Positions 7,577 to 16,681 of a stretch of DNA of 64,000 nt are shown here, in pieces (within the stretch, counting starts at the first letter, position 1; each line of letters opens with the position of its first letter). Made by a program: the position numbers and the translations under genes. Origin of the DNA: Holophagales bacterium (GTDB lineage Bacteria > Acidobacteriota > Thermoanaerobaculia > Multivoradales > Multivoraceae); assembly GCA_009837885.1 (NCBI GenBank), contig VXSP01000045.1, forward strand, positions 537,644 through 601,643. Direction: 5' to 3'. Below the pieces are notes generated by a model. It was not told the origin of the DNA. It saw nothing but the letters and a program-made list of their open reading frames with translations, and did no database searches.

Positions 7577-9019
7577 CTAGCCTTCCTTCTCGATCAGTTC
7601 GAGCGCGTCGCGGAGGTGCGGCCCGTACTCCGTCTTGCCCGGGCAGACGAAGGTGCAGAGGGCCAGGTCTTCCTCCAGCAACTCCAGGCAGCCGAGTTCC
7701 TCGGCCCGCTCGATGTCGCCGGCAACCAGCGACTTGAGCAGGAAGGTCGGCTGCAGGTCCCAGGGAAAGACGCTCTCGTAGAGGCCGATTGGCACGATCG
7801 CGCGCGGCGAGCCGTACGTGGTCGTCGTCATTGCGAACGACCGGCGGGGCAGCAGTGAGGAGGCGAAGGCGCGGGCGCGGGAGAAGGCGCCGAAGCCGGG
7901 CGTGAGCCAGCCCAGGAAGTGGCGGCCATGGTCGTCCTCGAGCACCGAGACCGTGTCGTGAAAGCGACCAAGATAGCCGTGGAGGTCGGCGGGCGCGTTC
8001 TCGCCGATTCCAGTGCGGCCGCTGAGCGGCGAACCGCTGATCACGCGCACCGCGCCGTCCGGGACGGCTTCCGCGCCCCTTCCGTGGGCCCCTTCGGCGC
8101 CGTCGAACGACACGGCGATCTCGCCGTGCGTCAAGTCGGCGAGCGAAGCGCCCAGCCGCGTGCGCAGGAGTCTGGGTCTCCGTACGGGCGGCCCCGCCAG
8201 GGCCACGATGCGCTGGACGTCGGGTTCGCCGGTCGCGAACAGCCGGCCGATGGCGAGGGTGTCCTGCAACCCGATCTGCCAGACCACTTTGTTGCGGTTC
8301 ACCGGGTCGAGGGTGTGGATGTGCACCCCCGCGGCGCCGGCGGGATGCGGGCCGGCGAATTCCTCGACGCGCACCGGTTCGCTCGTCTCGACACCGGCGA
8401 GGGTGCCGGGCGCGCGGCAGAGATACACGGGACCGTCCGTCAGCCGGGTCAGTACGGCGAGGCCTCGCTCGAGATCGCCCGCGCGCCCTTCGACGATCCG
8501 GTCGGCGTGGGGCGCGAAAGGTTCCGTGTTCATCGCGTTGACGAAGATCGACTTCGGCGCCGAATCGACGGCCGCGGTGCGACCGAAGGGGCGCGCGCGG
8601 AGAGCGACCCAGTCACCCGACTCCACCAGCAACGCCTGCACCTCCTCGCGGGAGAGAGCGCTTGGGTGTCTTCCGGTGTAGCCGGCGAAGCCGACTCCGG
8701 CCCCACTGGAGCCAGCCTGGTCGGAGGGATCCACTCTCACGACGACCGAGATCAGCGCCCGCTTGGCGCCGCGATTCACTCCCGCCACGGATCCCGCCGC
8801 GGGAGACGTGAAGCGAACACCCGGCTGCTTGCGGTCCTCGAACAGCAACTGACCGCGCCGCACCGCATCGCCCGGCCCGACGTGCATCGCCGGCTTCATG
8901 CCGGGGTAGTCGGCGGCGCTGACGGCGACGGTACCTGGAGCCGCGGCGTCTTCGAGCGTCTGCTCGGGAGCGCCGGCGATGGGCAGGCTCAATCCCCGCC
9001 TGAAACGGTACGTACCCAT
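7577..9019 (-). CDS. nqrA: Na+-translocating NADH:quinone reductase subunit A
   Basis: First gene of the nqr operon, 480 aa, slightly longer than the ~446-aa enterobacterial-type proteins. NqrA is a soluble cytoplasmic subunit at the quinone side of the complex. Visible marks are FRRGLSLPIAGAPEQ at the N-terminus, the barrel-sandwich section FEDRKQPGVRFTSPAAG, and the C-terminal CTFVCPGKTEYGPHLRDAL. The 150 bases upstream (9020-9169) separate it from nfuA, which runs in the same direction, and must hold the operon promoter unless nfuA is co-transcribed; no clear -35/-10 was found. Confidence 0.95.
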   Translation of the reverse strand: MGTYRFRRGLSLPIAGAPEQTLEDAAAPGTVAVSAADYPGMKPAMHVGPGDAVRRGQLLFEDRKQPGVRFTSPAAGSVAGVNRGAKRALISVVVRVDPSDQAGSSGAGVGFAGYTGRHPSALSREEVQALLVESGDWVALRARPFGRTAAVDSAPKSIFVNAMNTEPFAPHADRIVEGRAGDLERGLAVLTRLTDGPVYLCRAPGTLAGVETSEPVRVEEFAGPHPAGAAGVHIHTLDPVNRNKVVWQIGLQDTLAIGRLFATGEPDVQRIVALAGPPVRRPRLLRTRLGASLADLTHGEIAVSFDGAEGAHGRGAEAVPDGAVRVISGSPLSGRTGIGENAPADLHGYLGRFHDTVSVLEDDHGRHFLGWLTPGFGAFSRARAFASSLLPRRSFAMTTTTYGSPRAIVPIGLYESVFPWDLQPTFLLKSLVAGDIERAEELGCLELLEEDLALCTFVCPGKTEYGPHLRDALELIEKEG

Positions 9020-9169
9020 CGATCGTGACGTGCTCTATTCCGGCGATCGAGCTCTAGTCCGGCGAGCGAAGGCGAATCGGAACGCGTCGCTCGACCAGTG
9101 AGGGACTATTCCACAACGGTGGGGGGATGGGCAATACGGGGCGACGGTGCCGGCTCCCGCGCCCCTCTG

Positions 9170-9736
9170 CTACGGCGCGTAGTAGGGGTTCGTGCCGGCA
9201 GCGTGGTCCGTCGTGTCGAGGACGCGCTGCACGGACGGCACGGCTTCCACGATGGCTTGCTCGACGCCCTGCTTGAGGGTGTAGTCGGCCATGCCGCAGC
9301 CCTGGCAGCCGCCGCCCATCGTGATGTAGGCGGTCTCCTCCTTGACCTCGAGCAGGGTGACGAAGCCGCCGTGCGCGGCGATCTGCGGATTGATCTGTTC
9401 ATCGAGGACGCGCTGGACATCGGCGGCCACACCATCGCCCCAGACCGAGTTCGGGTTGTCGAACTTGAAGCCGCTCTCGGAGAGCCGGGTGACGAAGTCG
9501 ATCGTGGCGCCCTCAAGATCCGGGGCGCTCTCGGAGTCGACGTAGACCTTGAACGCCTCGGTTTCGAGGATCTCGTCGTCGGGCCGTGACTCGTCGAGGC
9601 CGACCAGGTCCATCTGGTAGCGGAAGCCGCCGCCGGTGCGGCCGGTGATCGCGATCCGCAGGGCGAGGTCGTCGCGCTCCTCGTCCTCCATCGCCGCGGC
9701 GATCTGCTTCTGCGCCAGTTCGGTGATCGTTAGCAT
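9170..9736 (-). CDS. nfuA: NfuA-type Fe-S cluster carrier
   Basis: The 188-aa product has the NfuA layout: an N-terminal A-type (HesB-like) domain, start MLTITELAQKQIAAAM, followed by a NifU C-terminal domain with the cluster-binding CXXC in GGGCQGCGMADYTLKQGVEQ. Length matches the E. coli protein (191 aa). NfuA receives 4Fe-4S clusters and delivers them to apo-enzymes in the cytosol; radical-SAM enzymes such as the FO synthase in this window are plausible clients (inference). The ATG at 9736 was chosen; another ATG three codons earlier (9745) is possible. Longer upstream open frame is antisense to the crotonase gene. It is divergent from that gene with 33 bases between starts. Confidence 0.88.
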   Translation of the reverse strand: MLTITELAQKQIAAAMEDEERDDLALRIAITGRTGGGFRYQMDLVGLDESRPDDEILETEAFKVYVDSESAPDLEGATIDFVTRLSESGFKFDNPNSVWGDGVAADVQRVLDEQINPQIAAHGGFVTLLEVKEETAYITMGGGCQGCGMADYTLKQGVEQAIVEAVPSVQRVLDTTDHAAGTNPYYAP

Positions 9737-9769
9737 GCGCCGCATCTTACCGAAGGAGCGCCAGCTTTC

Positions 9770-10561
9770 ATGAGCTACGAGCACATCCTGCTGTCCCACG
9801 ACGGACCCATCACACGGCTGACCCTGAACGATCCGACCCGGCTGAACGCGATGACGCCAGCGATGGGGACCGAAGTCCGGGACGCGGTGCCGGAGATCAA
9901 CGCGCGCCAGGAGACGCGGGTGGTGATCGTCCGCGGCGCGGGCCGCGCCTTCAGCGCCGGCGGCAGCCTCAAGAGCATTCAGGAGGAGGTCAGCGAGGAC
10001 CAGGACGCCGGCCCGGGTCTCGGAGGCGGAGCGAACTTCTACCGTCTCTACCTGTCGATTCGGGGTCTCGCCGCGCCGTCGATCGCCGCGATCAACGGCC
10101 ACGCCATCGGGGCCGGTCTGTGCTTCGCGCTGGGCGCCGACATGCGGGTGATCAGGACCGGCGCCAGGGTCGGGATGACCTTCGTGCGGCTCGGGATCCA
10201 TCCCGGCATGGCGGCGACCTGGACCCTGCCGCGCCTGATCGGTCCGGCGCGGGCCGCCGAGCTCCTCTACAGCGGCCGCCTGATCGACGCGGCGACGGCA
10301 GTCGGGTGGGGAATCGCCGGCCGCGAAGCGGACGAGGACTTCGATCAGGTGGTGGAGGAGCTGGCGCTTGAGATCGCCGCCGCCGGTCCGGTCGCGGTCA
10401 AGGCGACGAAGCGGACCCTGCGTGGCACGTTCGATCGGGACATCGAGGAGGCGCTCGAGCAGGAGAGTGCCGAGCAGGAGGTCACCTTCCGCACTGCCGA
10501 CGCGCGCGAGGGCGTGCAGGCGCTCAGCGAGCGGCGGGCGCCCCGTTTCACGGGCCGCTGA
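9770..10561 (+). CDS. Enoyl-CoA hydratase/isomerase (crotonase) family protein with atypical active site
   Basis: A 263-aa crotonase-fold protein: the CoA/oxyanion-hole block GRAFSAGGSLKSI (residues about 60-72) and NGHAIGAGLCFALGADMR are clear. In catalytic hydratases the second block carries a Glu (GGGCELA-type) and the following block a second Glu (PEI/PEV-type); here both are replaced (GLCFALG and FVRLGIHPG). The Asp after the GG of the first block is also Ser. It therefore binds an acyl-CoA but probably does not hydrate by the two-Glu mechanism; isomerase, hydrolase or other crotonase chemistry is possible. A GAAGGAG ribosome site precedes the ATG. The gene ends 16 bases before the CinA-like gene. 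Confidence 0.8.
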   Translation: MSYEHILLSHDGPITRLTLNDPTRLNAMTPAMGTEVRDAVPEINARQETRVVIVRGAGRAFSAGGSLKSIQEEVSEDQDAGPGLGGGANFYRLYLSIRGLAAPSIAAINGHAIGAGLCFALGADMRVIRTGARVGMTFVRLGIHPGMAATWTLPRLIGPARAAELLYSGRLIDAATAVGWGIAGREADEDFDQVVEELALEIAAAGPVAVKATKRTLRGTFDRDIEEALEQESAEQEVTFRTADAREGVQALSERRAPRFTGR

Positions 10562-10577
10562 CGAGTAAGCTAGCGCG

Positions 10578-11324
10578 ATGCCGACGGCAGGGGCTCTGAT
10601 CATCGGGAACGAGATCCTCACCGGCAAAGTCGAGGAAGCGAACCTGAACCTGCTGGCGAGGGAGCTGTTCGACCTCGGGATCGAGCTCAGGAGGGTCGTT
10701 GTCTGCCCCGACGACGTCGCCGGCATCGCGGCCGACATCAGGCGCCTGCGCGGCCGGTTCGACTACCTGATCACGAGCGGCGGCGTCGGGCCGACCCACG
10801 ACGACGTCACGCTCAAGGCGGTCGCCGAGGCGTTCGAGCGGCCACTGGTCCGTTCCCCGGAGCTGGTCGTGAAGATCCGCGAAATGGTGGGCGAGCGCTG
10901 CACCGAGGGCCACCTGCGCATGGCCGATGTGCCCGAAGGCGCCGATCTGGTCAGCACGCCCGACGTGCCCTGGCCGTCAGTGGTCATGGAGAACGTCTAC
11001 GTCTTGCCGGGTGTGCCGCGGATCTTCCGCATGAAGCTGCCGATGCTGCGCTCCCGTCTGGCAGCCGGCCGCCGGTTCTACTGCCGGGCGGTGTACACGT
11101 CCTGCCGCGAGACCGACATCGCGGAACTGCTCGACCGCGTCGTCGACGCCCACGACGACGTCGACATCGGCAGCTACCCGGTGATGGACGGGGACTACCG
11201 GGTCAAGTTGACCGTCGACAGCCGGAGCCGCAGCGCCGCGGATCTCGCCCTGGCGGCGCTGGTCGAGGCCCTGCCGGCCGATGCTGTCGTGCGGGTCGAC
11301 GGCGGCGCCCGCGCCTCCCACTGA
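10578..11324 (+). CDS. Competence/damage-inducible CinA-type molybdopterin-binding (MoCF) domain protein
   Basis: The 248-aa product begins with the MoaB/MogA/CinA-type domain: GALIIGNEILTGKVEEANLN, TSGGVGPTHDDVTLKA and MENVYVLPGVPRIFRMKL are the classic N-terminal blocks of CinA. The C-terminal amidohydrolase (PncC) domain of full CinA is absent; instead there is a ~80-residue tail. Stand-alone proteins of this type occur in many bacteria; pyrophosphatase activity on ADP-ribose or FAD-like substrates has been described for relatives, but the substrate here is unknown. It follows the crotonase gene closely in the same direction and may be co-transcribed. Confidence 0.82.
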   Translation: MPTAGALIIGNEILTGKVEEANLNLLARELFDLGIELRRVVVCPDDVAGIAADIRRLRGRFDYLITSGGVGPTHDDVTLKAVAEAFERPLVRSPELVVKIREMVGERCTEGHLRMADVPEGADLVSTPDVPWPSVVMENVYVLPGVPRIFRMKLPMLRSRLAAGRRFYCRAVYTSCRETDIAELLDRVVDAHDDVDIGSYPVMDGDYRVKLTVDSRSRSAADLALAALVEALPADAVVRVDGGARASH

Positions 11325-11352
11325 GATTTCACGGAGTCACAGGAGAAACTCG

Positions 11353-14310
11353 ATGATCGAGCGTCACCCCCGCGGCGCGTCCCCCGCCGCGCCCTTCGTC
11401 TGGCTGGCCGTTGCGGTCGCCCTGTCGCTGGGGTATCCGTCGCCGGATGCCCATGCCCAGGAGACCTCCGAGGGGGGCGAGACGGGCGCCGGGTCTTCCT
11501 CCGACTGGACCTACGAACTGACCGAGGTCCTGCCCCAGGACCCGGCGGTGCTCACCGGCGAGCTCGACAACGGGCTCCGCTACTACGTGAGGCAGAACGG
11601 CCGGCCCGAGAACCGCGCCTTTCTGCGGCTCGTCGTCCGTGCCGGCTCGGTGCTGGAAGACGACGACCAGCGCGGGCTGGCTCACTTCGTCGAGCACATG
11701 GCGTTCAACGGCACGGAGCACTTCGAGAAGACGGAACTGCTCGACTACCTGCAGGGCATCGGCATGCGCTTCGGCCCCGACGTCAACGCGTACACCAGCT
11801 TCGACGAGACGGTGTACATGCTGGAAGTGCCGACGGACGATCCGGAGATCCTGGACAAGGCGCTCCTGGTGCTGGAGGACTGGGCGTCCGCCGTCACGCT
11901 CGAGGACGTGGAGATCGAACGCGAGCGCGGTGTCGTGATCGAGGAGTGGCGGGGCGACCGGGGCGCGGGCGCGCGGCTCCGCGATGCCGAGATTCCGTAC
12001 CGATTCCACGGCTCCCGGTACGCCGAAAGGCTGCCGATCGGCGACCCGGAGATGCTGCGCGAGGCTCCGCCGCAGCGCTTGCGGGACTTCTACCGGGACT
12101 GGTACCGGCCGGACCTGATGGCCGTCGTCGCGGTCGGCGACTTCGATCCGCAAGCGATCGAGGCGGACATCAGGCAGCGTTTCGGTGGGCTCGAGGGGCC
12201 GGACGAACCGCGCGAACGCTTCGAGGCCGAGATTCCGCCGCACGAGGAAACGCTGGTTTCCATCTTTACCGATCCCGAGTTGACCCGTTCCTCGATCTCG
12301 GTCGCCTTCAAGGGCGAAGCGGACGAGTTCATCACCGTCGCGGACTACCGGGCGCGACTGGTCCGCGGCCTCTACAACGGCCTGCTGAACAACCGGCTGG
12401 CCGAGCGTGCCGAGGAAGCCGACCCGCCGTTCATCGGCGCCACCAGCACCCGTGGGACGCTGGCCCGTACCCGCAGCCTCTACCTGCTCCGGGCCGGAGC
12501 CCGGGAGGGCGCCGAGGTCCGGGCCCTCGAGGCACTGCTCACGGAGTCCGAGCGCGCGCGTCGCCACGGCTTCGAGGAGAGCGAACTGGAGCGGGCCAGG
12601 GTCAACACGCTGCGCTCGATGGACCGCGCCTGGGACGAGCGCGACAAGACCCACTCAGCCGCGTACGTCGGGGAGTATCAGCGGAACTTCCTGACCGACG
12701 AACCGTTCCCGGGGATCGCCTACGAGCGCGAGTTGGCTCGGCGGTACGTTCCCGGGATCACCCTCGCCGAAGTGAACAGGGTCGCCGACGAGTGGATCCA
12801 CGATGAGGATCGCGTCATTCTCGCCAGCGGCCCGCGGAAGGAGGGGCTGGAGCCGCCGGTCGAGGCGGACCTGCTGGCCGTGTTCGACCGGGTCGGTGAA
12901 CTGGAGGTCGCGGCCTACGAGGACGACGTGGGCGAGGGCGCCCTGGTGCCTGTCCTGCCGACCCCGGGCCGGATCGTGGAACGATCGACGATCGAGGAGC
13001 TCGGCGTCACCGAATGGCGCCTGTCGAACGGGGTCCGGGTGGTCCTCCGGCCGAGCGACTTCAAGAACGATGAGGTCCTGTTCGCTTCGTTCAGCCCCGG
13101 CGGCGCGTCCCTGGTGTCGGACGAGGACTGGCTGGAGGCGAGCGTGGCGACTGCGGTGGTCCAGCTGTCGGGACTCGGGAACTTCAGCCTGACCCAGTTG
13201 AACAAGGCGCTCGTGGGCAAGGTGGCGCGCGCCGGTTCGATCATCGGCCCCCTGTTCGAGGGCATCAACGGTCGCGGATCGCCAAAGGACATGGAGGCGC
13301 TCTTCGAGCTGATCTACCTGAGCGGGACGGCGCCGCGGCGGGATCAGGAGGCCTTCGATTCCTTCCTGACACGCCAGGGAACGCTGCTCCGGAACCAGAG
13401 CGCGATGCCGATGTACGACTGGGTCAAGACCCTGCAGGAGCTTCTGACCCGGAACCACCCACGCCGGCGCTTCCTGACGGAAGAGATGCTGTCCGAGGTG
13501 GACCTGGACCGGGTCTTCGCCGTCTACGAGGACCGGTTTCGGGACTTCTCCGACTTCACCTTCGTGTTCGCAGGAAACTTCGAGCTGGAAGCGATCGAAC
13601 CGCTGGTGCTGACCTATCTCGGGGGCCTGCCGTCCAGCGGCCGTGACGAAGAGTGGCGCGACATCGGCGTGCGCACACCCGAGGGCCGGATCGAGCGGAC
13701 CGTCTACCGGGGGCTGGAGGACCAGAGCCAGGTGGCGCTCGTCTACACCGGTCCGTTCGAGCAGACGCAGTTGAACCGCTACCGCCTGAACTCGATGGTT
13801 TCGCTGCTCCGGGATCGCCTCAGGGAACGCCTGAGGGAGGAACTGGGAGGCACCTACAGTGCCAACGTCGGCGGCGGCTCGGATCGGATCCCGGTGTCGA
13901 CCTTCGCCGTTCAGGTCTCCTTCGGCTGTGATCCGGCTCGCGTCGACGAGATGCTCCAGGCGGTCCAGGAGGAGATCGAGCTTGTCCGGAGCGAACTCGC
14001 CACGGACGAGGAAGTCACCCAGATCCGGGAACAGCAGCGACGCAGCCGGGAGACGGCGAAGGAGACGAACGGCTTCTGGCTCGGTGTGCTGCAGAGCGTC
14101 TACCAGTTCGATGAGGACCCGCTCAGCATCCTGGCGTACGAGGAACGGTTCGATGAACTCGACGCGGAGATGATCCGCGGGGCCGCCGTGGACTACCTCG
14201 ACGGCGAGAACCGGGTCCAGGTGCTACTGCTGCCCGAGGCGGCCGAAGCGCAGGATGACAGCGACGGCGGGGAAGGCGCAGAGCCGGCCGCGGAAAGGGA
14301 GGCGGCATGA
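11353..14310 (+). CDS. M16-family zinc metallopeptidase (insulinase/PqqL-like), exported
   Basis: A 985-aa peptidase starting at ATG 11353 behind AGGAGA. A hydrophobic signal (about residues 14-35, ending near DAHAQ) marks export. The first M16 domain has the inverted zinc motif HFVEH at residues 111-115, with the third ligand expected in the ERERGVVIEEW segment. A second, inactive M16 domain follows after about residue 550, as usual for single-chain PqqL/pitrilysin-like enzymes. It probably degrades peptides in the periplasm. The stop overlaps the next start (ATGA at 14307-14310), so it is translated together with the beta-propeller gene. Confidence 0.92.
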   Translation: MIERHPRGASPAAPFVWLAVAVALSLGYPSPDAHAQETSEGGETGAGSSSDWTYELTEVLPQDPAVLTGELDNGLRYYVRQNGRPENRAFLRLVVRAGSVLEDDDQRGLAHFVEHMAFNGTEHFEKTELLDYLQGIGMRFGPDVNAYTSFDETVYMLEVPTDDPEILDKALLVLEDWASAVTLEDVEIERERGVVIEEWRGDRGAGARLRDAEIPYRFHGSRYAERLPIGDPEMLREAPPQRLRDFYRDWYRPDLMAVVAVGDFDPQAIEADIRQRFGGLEGPDEPRERFEAEIPPHEETLVSIFTDPELTRSSISVAFKGEADEFITVADYRARLVRGLYNGLLNNRLAERAEEADPPFIGATSTRGTLARTRSLYLLRAGAREGAEVRALEALLTESERARRHGFEESELERARVNTLRSMDRAWDERDKTHSAAYVGEYQRNFLTDEPFPGIAYERELARRYVPGITLAEVNRVADEWIHDEDRVILASGPRKEGLEPPVEADLLAVFDRVGELEVAAYEDDVGEGALVPVLPTPGRIVERSTIEELGVTEWRLSNGVRVVLRPSDFKNDEVLFASFSPGGASLVSDEDWLEASVATAVVQLSGLGNFSLTQLNKALVGKVARAGSIIGPLFEGINGRGSPKDMEALFELIYLSGTAPRRDQEAFDSFLTRQGTLLRNQSAMPMYDWVKTLQELLTRNHPRRRFLTEEMLSEVDLDRVFAVYEDRFRDFSDFTFVFAGNFELEAIEPLVLTYLGGLPSSGRDEEWRDIGVRTPEGRIERTVYRGLEDQSQVALVYTGPFEQTQLNRYRLNSMVSLLRDRLRERLREELGGTYSANVGGGSDRIPVSTFAVQVSFGCDPARVDEMLQAVQEEIELVRSELATDEEVTQIREQQRRSRETAKETNGFWLGVLQSVYQFDEDPLSILAYEERFDELDAEMIRGAAVDYLDGENRVQVLLLPEAAEAQDDSDGGEGAEPAAEREAA

Positions 14311-15611
14311 ACCGGACGAAAGCAGAACCGCGACATCGAGGCCGACGCGGCGGCCGCCGATCGGTCGTCTGGTGCATCCTGCCGGCGCTGTTCGCGGCGC
14401 AGGCGGCGAGCGGGGCGGACTGGCCGAACTGGCGCGGGCCCGCTCGGAACGGCTACAGCGAGCACACCGGCCTGCCGGTCGAATGGTCGCACGACGGCGA
14501 CGTGGAGCGGAACATCCTCTGGAAGCTGGCGTTGCCAGACCGTTCCGGATCGACGCCGATCGTGGTCGGCGACATCGTGTTCCTGAACGTCGCCGAGGGC
14601 GACGACCTGTCGCTGTGGCGCGTCGACGCCGGTTCGGGGGACGTGACATGGCGGCGAACGATCGGCGGCGGCAACCGGTTCCAGCGCAAGCACAACATGT
14701 CGTCGCCGTCCCCGATTACCGACGGTGAGCGAGTCTGGGTGCTGACGGGAACCGGCGCCCTGCAGGCGTACGACTTCGACGGCAACCAGCTCTGGGCGCG
14801 GGAGCTCGAGCAGGACTACGGCGCCTTCGGTCTGAACCACGGCTACGGCTCATCCGCGCTGCTCTGGCGGGAGGTGCTCTACGTGCCGGTCCTTCACGGC
14901 ATGAAGACGGACGATCCGTCCTACCTCCTGGCGATCGACTCCTCTTCCGGGGAGATGATCTGGCGGCAGGAGCGGCCGACGGAGGCTCGCATGGAGTCGC
15001 CCGACGCCTACATCACGCCGGCTCTCGTGGAGGTGGGCGACGGGCATGTCCTGGTGTTGAACGGCGGCGACGTAGCCACCGGGCACGACCCGGAAAGCGG
15101 CCGCGAGCTGTGGCGTGTCGAGGGGTTCAACCCGAGGGACAGCCCGATGTACCGGGTCGTCGCGTCGCCGGTGTCGGTGGGGGATCTGGTCTTCGTCCCC
15201 ACCCGCGTCAATCCGATGAAGGCGCTGCGGCTCCGGCCCGGCGGCGAGCCCGAACTCCTCTGGGAGACCGATCGCGGTCCCGACGTGCCAACCCCCGCGA
15301 CGGATGGCGAGACGCTCTACCTGCTCCGCGACAACGGCCTCCTGTCACGGCTCGACGCCAGAACCGGCGCGCCGGACTGGGAGAACCAGCGGCTCGAGCC
15401 GGGCACCTACAGCGCTTCGCTGCTGGTTGCCGACGGCAAGGTGTACGCGACCAGCGAGGACGGAGTGACCACGGTGGTGCGGGACGGCCCCGAGTTCGAG
15501 ATCCTGGCGAAGAACCAGGTTCAGGGCTTCACGCTGTCGTCGCTGGGCGTGGCCGAGGGCCGCCTCTACCTGCGGACCGACAGCTTCCTCTACTGCATCG
15601 TCGAACCGTAG
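14307..15611 (+). CDS. Exported PQQ-like beta-propeller repeat protein
   Basis: A 434-aa protein with an N-terminal arginine-rich signal (about residues 15-37) and then WPNWRGPARNGYSEHTGLP, a common opening for PQQ-like beta-propeller proteins. Repeated blade signatures of the type W.r.l..D..GSTPIVVGD and DAGSGDVTWRR recur along the chain, consistent with an eight-bladed WD40/PQQ-like propeller. The residues of true quinoprotein dehydrogenases are not evident, so it is probably a binding or scaffolding protein in the periplasm (BamB-like fold), not an enzyme. It is translationally coupled to the M16 peptidase upstream. Confidence 0.85.
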   Translation: MNRTKAEPRHRGRRGGRRSVVWCILPALFAAQAASGADWPNWRGPARNGYSEHTGLPVEWSHDGDVERNILWKLALPDRSGSTPIVVGDIVFLNVAEGDDLSLWRVDAGSGDVTWRRTIGGGNRFQRKHNMSSPSPITDGERVWVLTGTGALQAYDFDGNQLWARELEQDYGAFGLNHGYGSSALLWREVLYVPVLHGMKTDDPSYLLAIDSSSGEMIWRQERPTEARMESPDAYITPALVEVGDGHVLVLNGGDVATGHDPESGRELWRVEGFNPRDSPMYRVVASPVSVGDLVFVPTRVNPMKALRLRPGGEPELLWETDRGPDVPTPATDGETLYLLRDNGLLSRLDARTGAPDWENQRLEPGTYSASLLVADGKVYATSEDGVTTVVRDGPEFEILAKNQVQGFTLSSLGVAEGRLYLRTDSFLYCIVEP

Positions 15612-15694
15612 AGCCGAGGCCCGCGGCCGGCGAGTTATGATCGCTTGCCGCGCCCGTCCGGTGCGTCAGCTCTCCGTCACCGAGGTCACCGTCG

Positions 15695-16681
15695 ATGAAG
15701 AACCGCCTGCTCATTCTCTTGCCGGTGCTCGTCCTGCCGCTCGCCTGCGCCGGCGGCGACGGAGCGGACGGCGGCTCCGTCAACCCGCGGTTCCTGAGCA
15801 TGGGCACCGCGCCGGTCGGCGGCGCCTTTCCCGTCGTCGGCGGCGCGATCGCGGAAGTGCTGAACGACAATCGCGGGGAGAACAACTGGCGGGTCCAGCC
15901 ACGCGGGACGAAGGGGTCGCAGGAGAACATCCGCCGGCTCGCGCGCGGCGAGTTGGAACTCGCCATGTCGAACTCGGCGATCAGCTACTTCGCGGTTCTG
16001 GGGGAGTCGGGCTGGGAGCAGAGCTACGAGATCCGCGCGGTGGCCACGCTGGCGCCGAACATCGCGACCTTCATCGCCAAGGCCGACTCCGGGCTCGCCG
16101 CGTTGAGCGACCTCGCCGGGAAGCGGGCGATGGTCGGCGTGGCCGGCGCGGGCTTCGAGATGTTCGTCGAACCGCTCCTCGCCGCCCACGGGGTGACGTA
16201 CGACGACTTCACCCAGGTCTACGGCACCCAGAGCGGGGCGGTCGACATGCTGGGGGACGGTTCCATCGACGCGGCCTTCCTCGGCGGCGCGGTGCCGACC
16301 GGATCGGTGACCCAGGCCAGCAGCACCCACGACATCGTCTTTCTGCCCTTCGACGAGGAAAAGCGGCAGCAACTCGCGCGTGACTATCCCTTCTTCCAGC
16401 TCGCCACGATTCCGGCCGACGCCTACTCCGATCTCACCGAGGACTATCCCGGCCTCAACGTCGGTTCGATGCACCTGATCACCTACGCCGACGCGGACGA
16501 GGAACTGGTCTACCAGATCACGAGGACGATCTGGGAGAACCGTCAGGCGATTGCCGAGAAGCACCCCGCCGGCCGCGCGATCAACGAGGCGAACGTCGCT
16601 CGCGACACCGGCACGCCGTTCCACGCGGGGGCGGAGCGTTTCTACCGCGAGATCGGCATCTGGCCCGAAGCGGGCGGTTGA
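15695..16681 (+). CDS. TAXI-family TRAP transporter substrate-binding lipoprotein
   Basis: This 328-aa protein has a lipoprotein-type signal (MKNRLLILLPVLVLPLAC, Cys18 the likely lipidation site). The body reads as a TAXI-type periplasmic binding protein (SMGTAPVGGAFPVVGGAIAE, then NIRRLARGELELAMSNSA). It captures an organic-acid-like solute for the fused TRAP permease encoded immediately downstream, whose TTG start overlaps its stop. The ligand cannot be told from sequence; glutamate and other dicarboxylates are known for relatives. An 83-base gap separates it from the propeller gene. Confidence 0.9.
   Translation: MKNRLLILLPVLVLPLACAGGDGADGGSVNPRFLSMGTAPVGGAFPVVGGAIAEVLNDNRGENNWRVQPRGTKGSQENIRRLARGELELAMSNSAISYFAVLGESGWEQSYEIRAVATLAPNIATFIAKADSGLAALSDLAGKRAMVGVAGAGFEMFVEPLLAAHGVTYDDFTQVYGTQSGAVDMLGDGSIDAAFLGGAVPTGSVTQASSTHDIVFLPFDEEKRQQLARDYPFFQLATIPADAYSDLTEDYPGLNVGSMHLITYADADEELVYQITRTIWENRQAIAEKHPAGRAINEANVARDTGTPFHAGAERFYREIGIWPEAGG

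Noticed and set aside
6253..7737. 494-codon plus-strand open frame over nqrB
   Set aside because: Antisense shadow of nqrB with His/Arg/Gln-rich, domain-free product.
11281..11352. Earlier ATG for the M16 peptidase
   Set aside because: It lies inside the end of the CinA-like gene; the ATG at 11353 has an AGGAGA site and gives a proper signal peptide.
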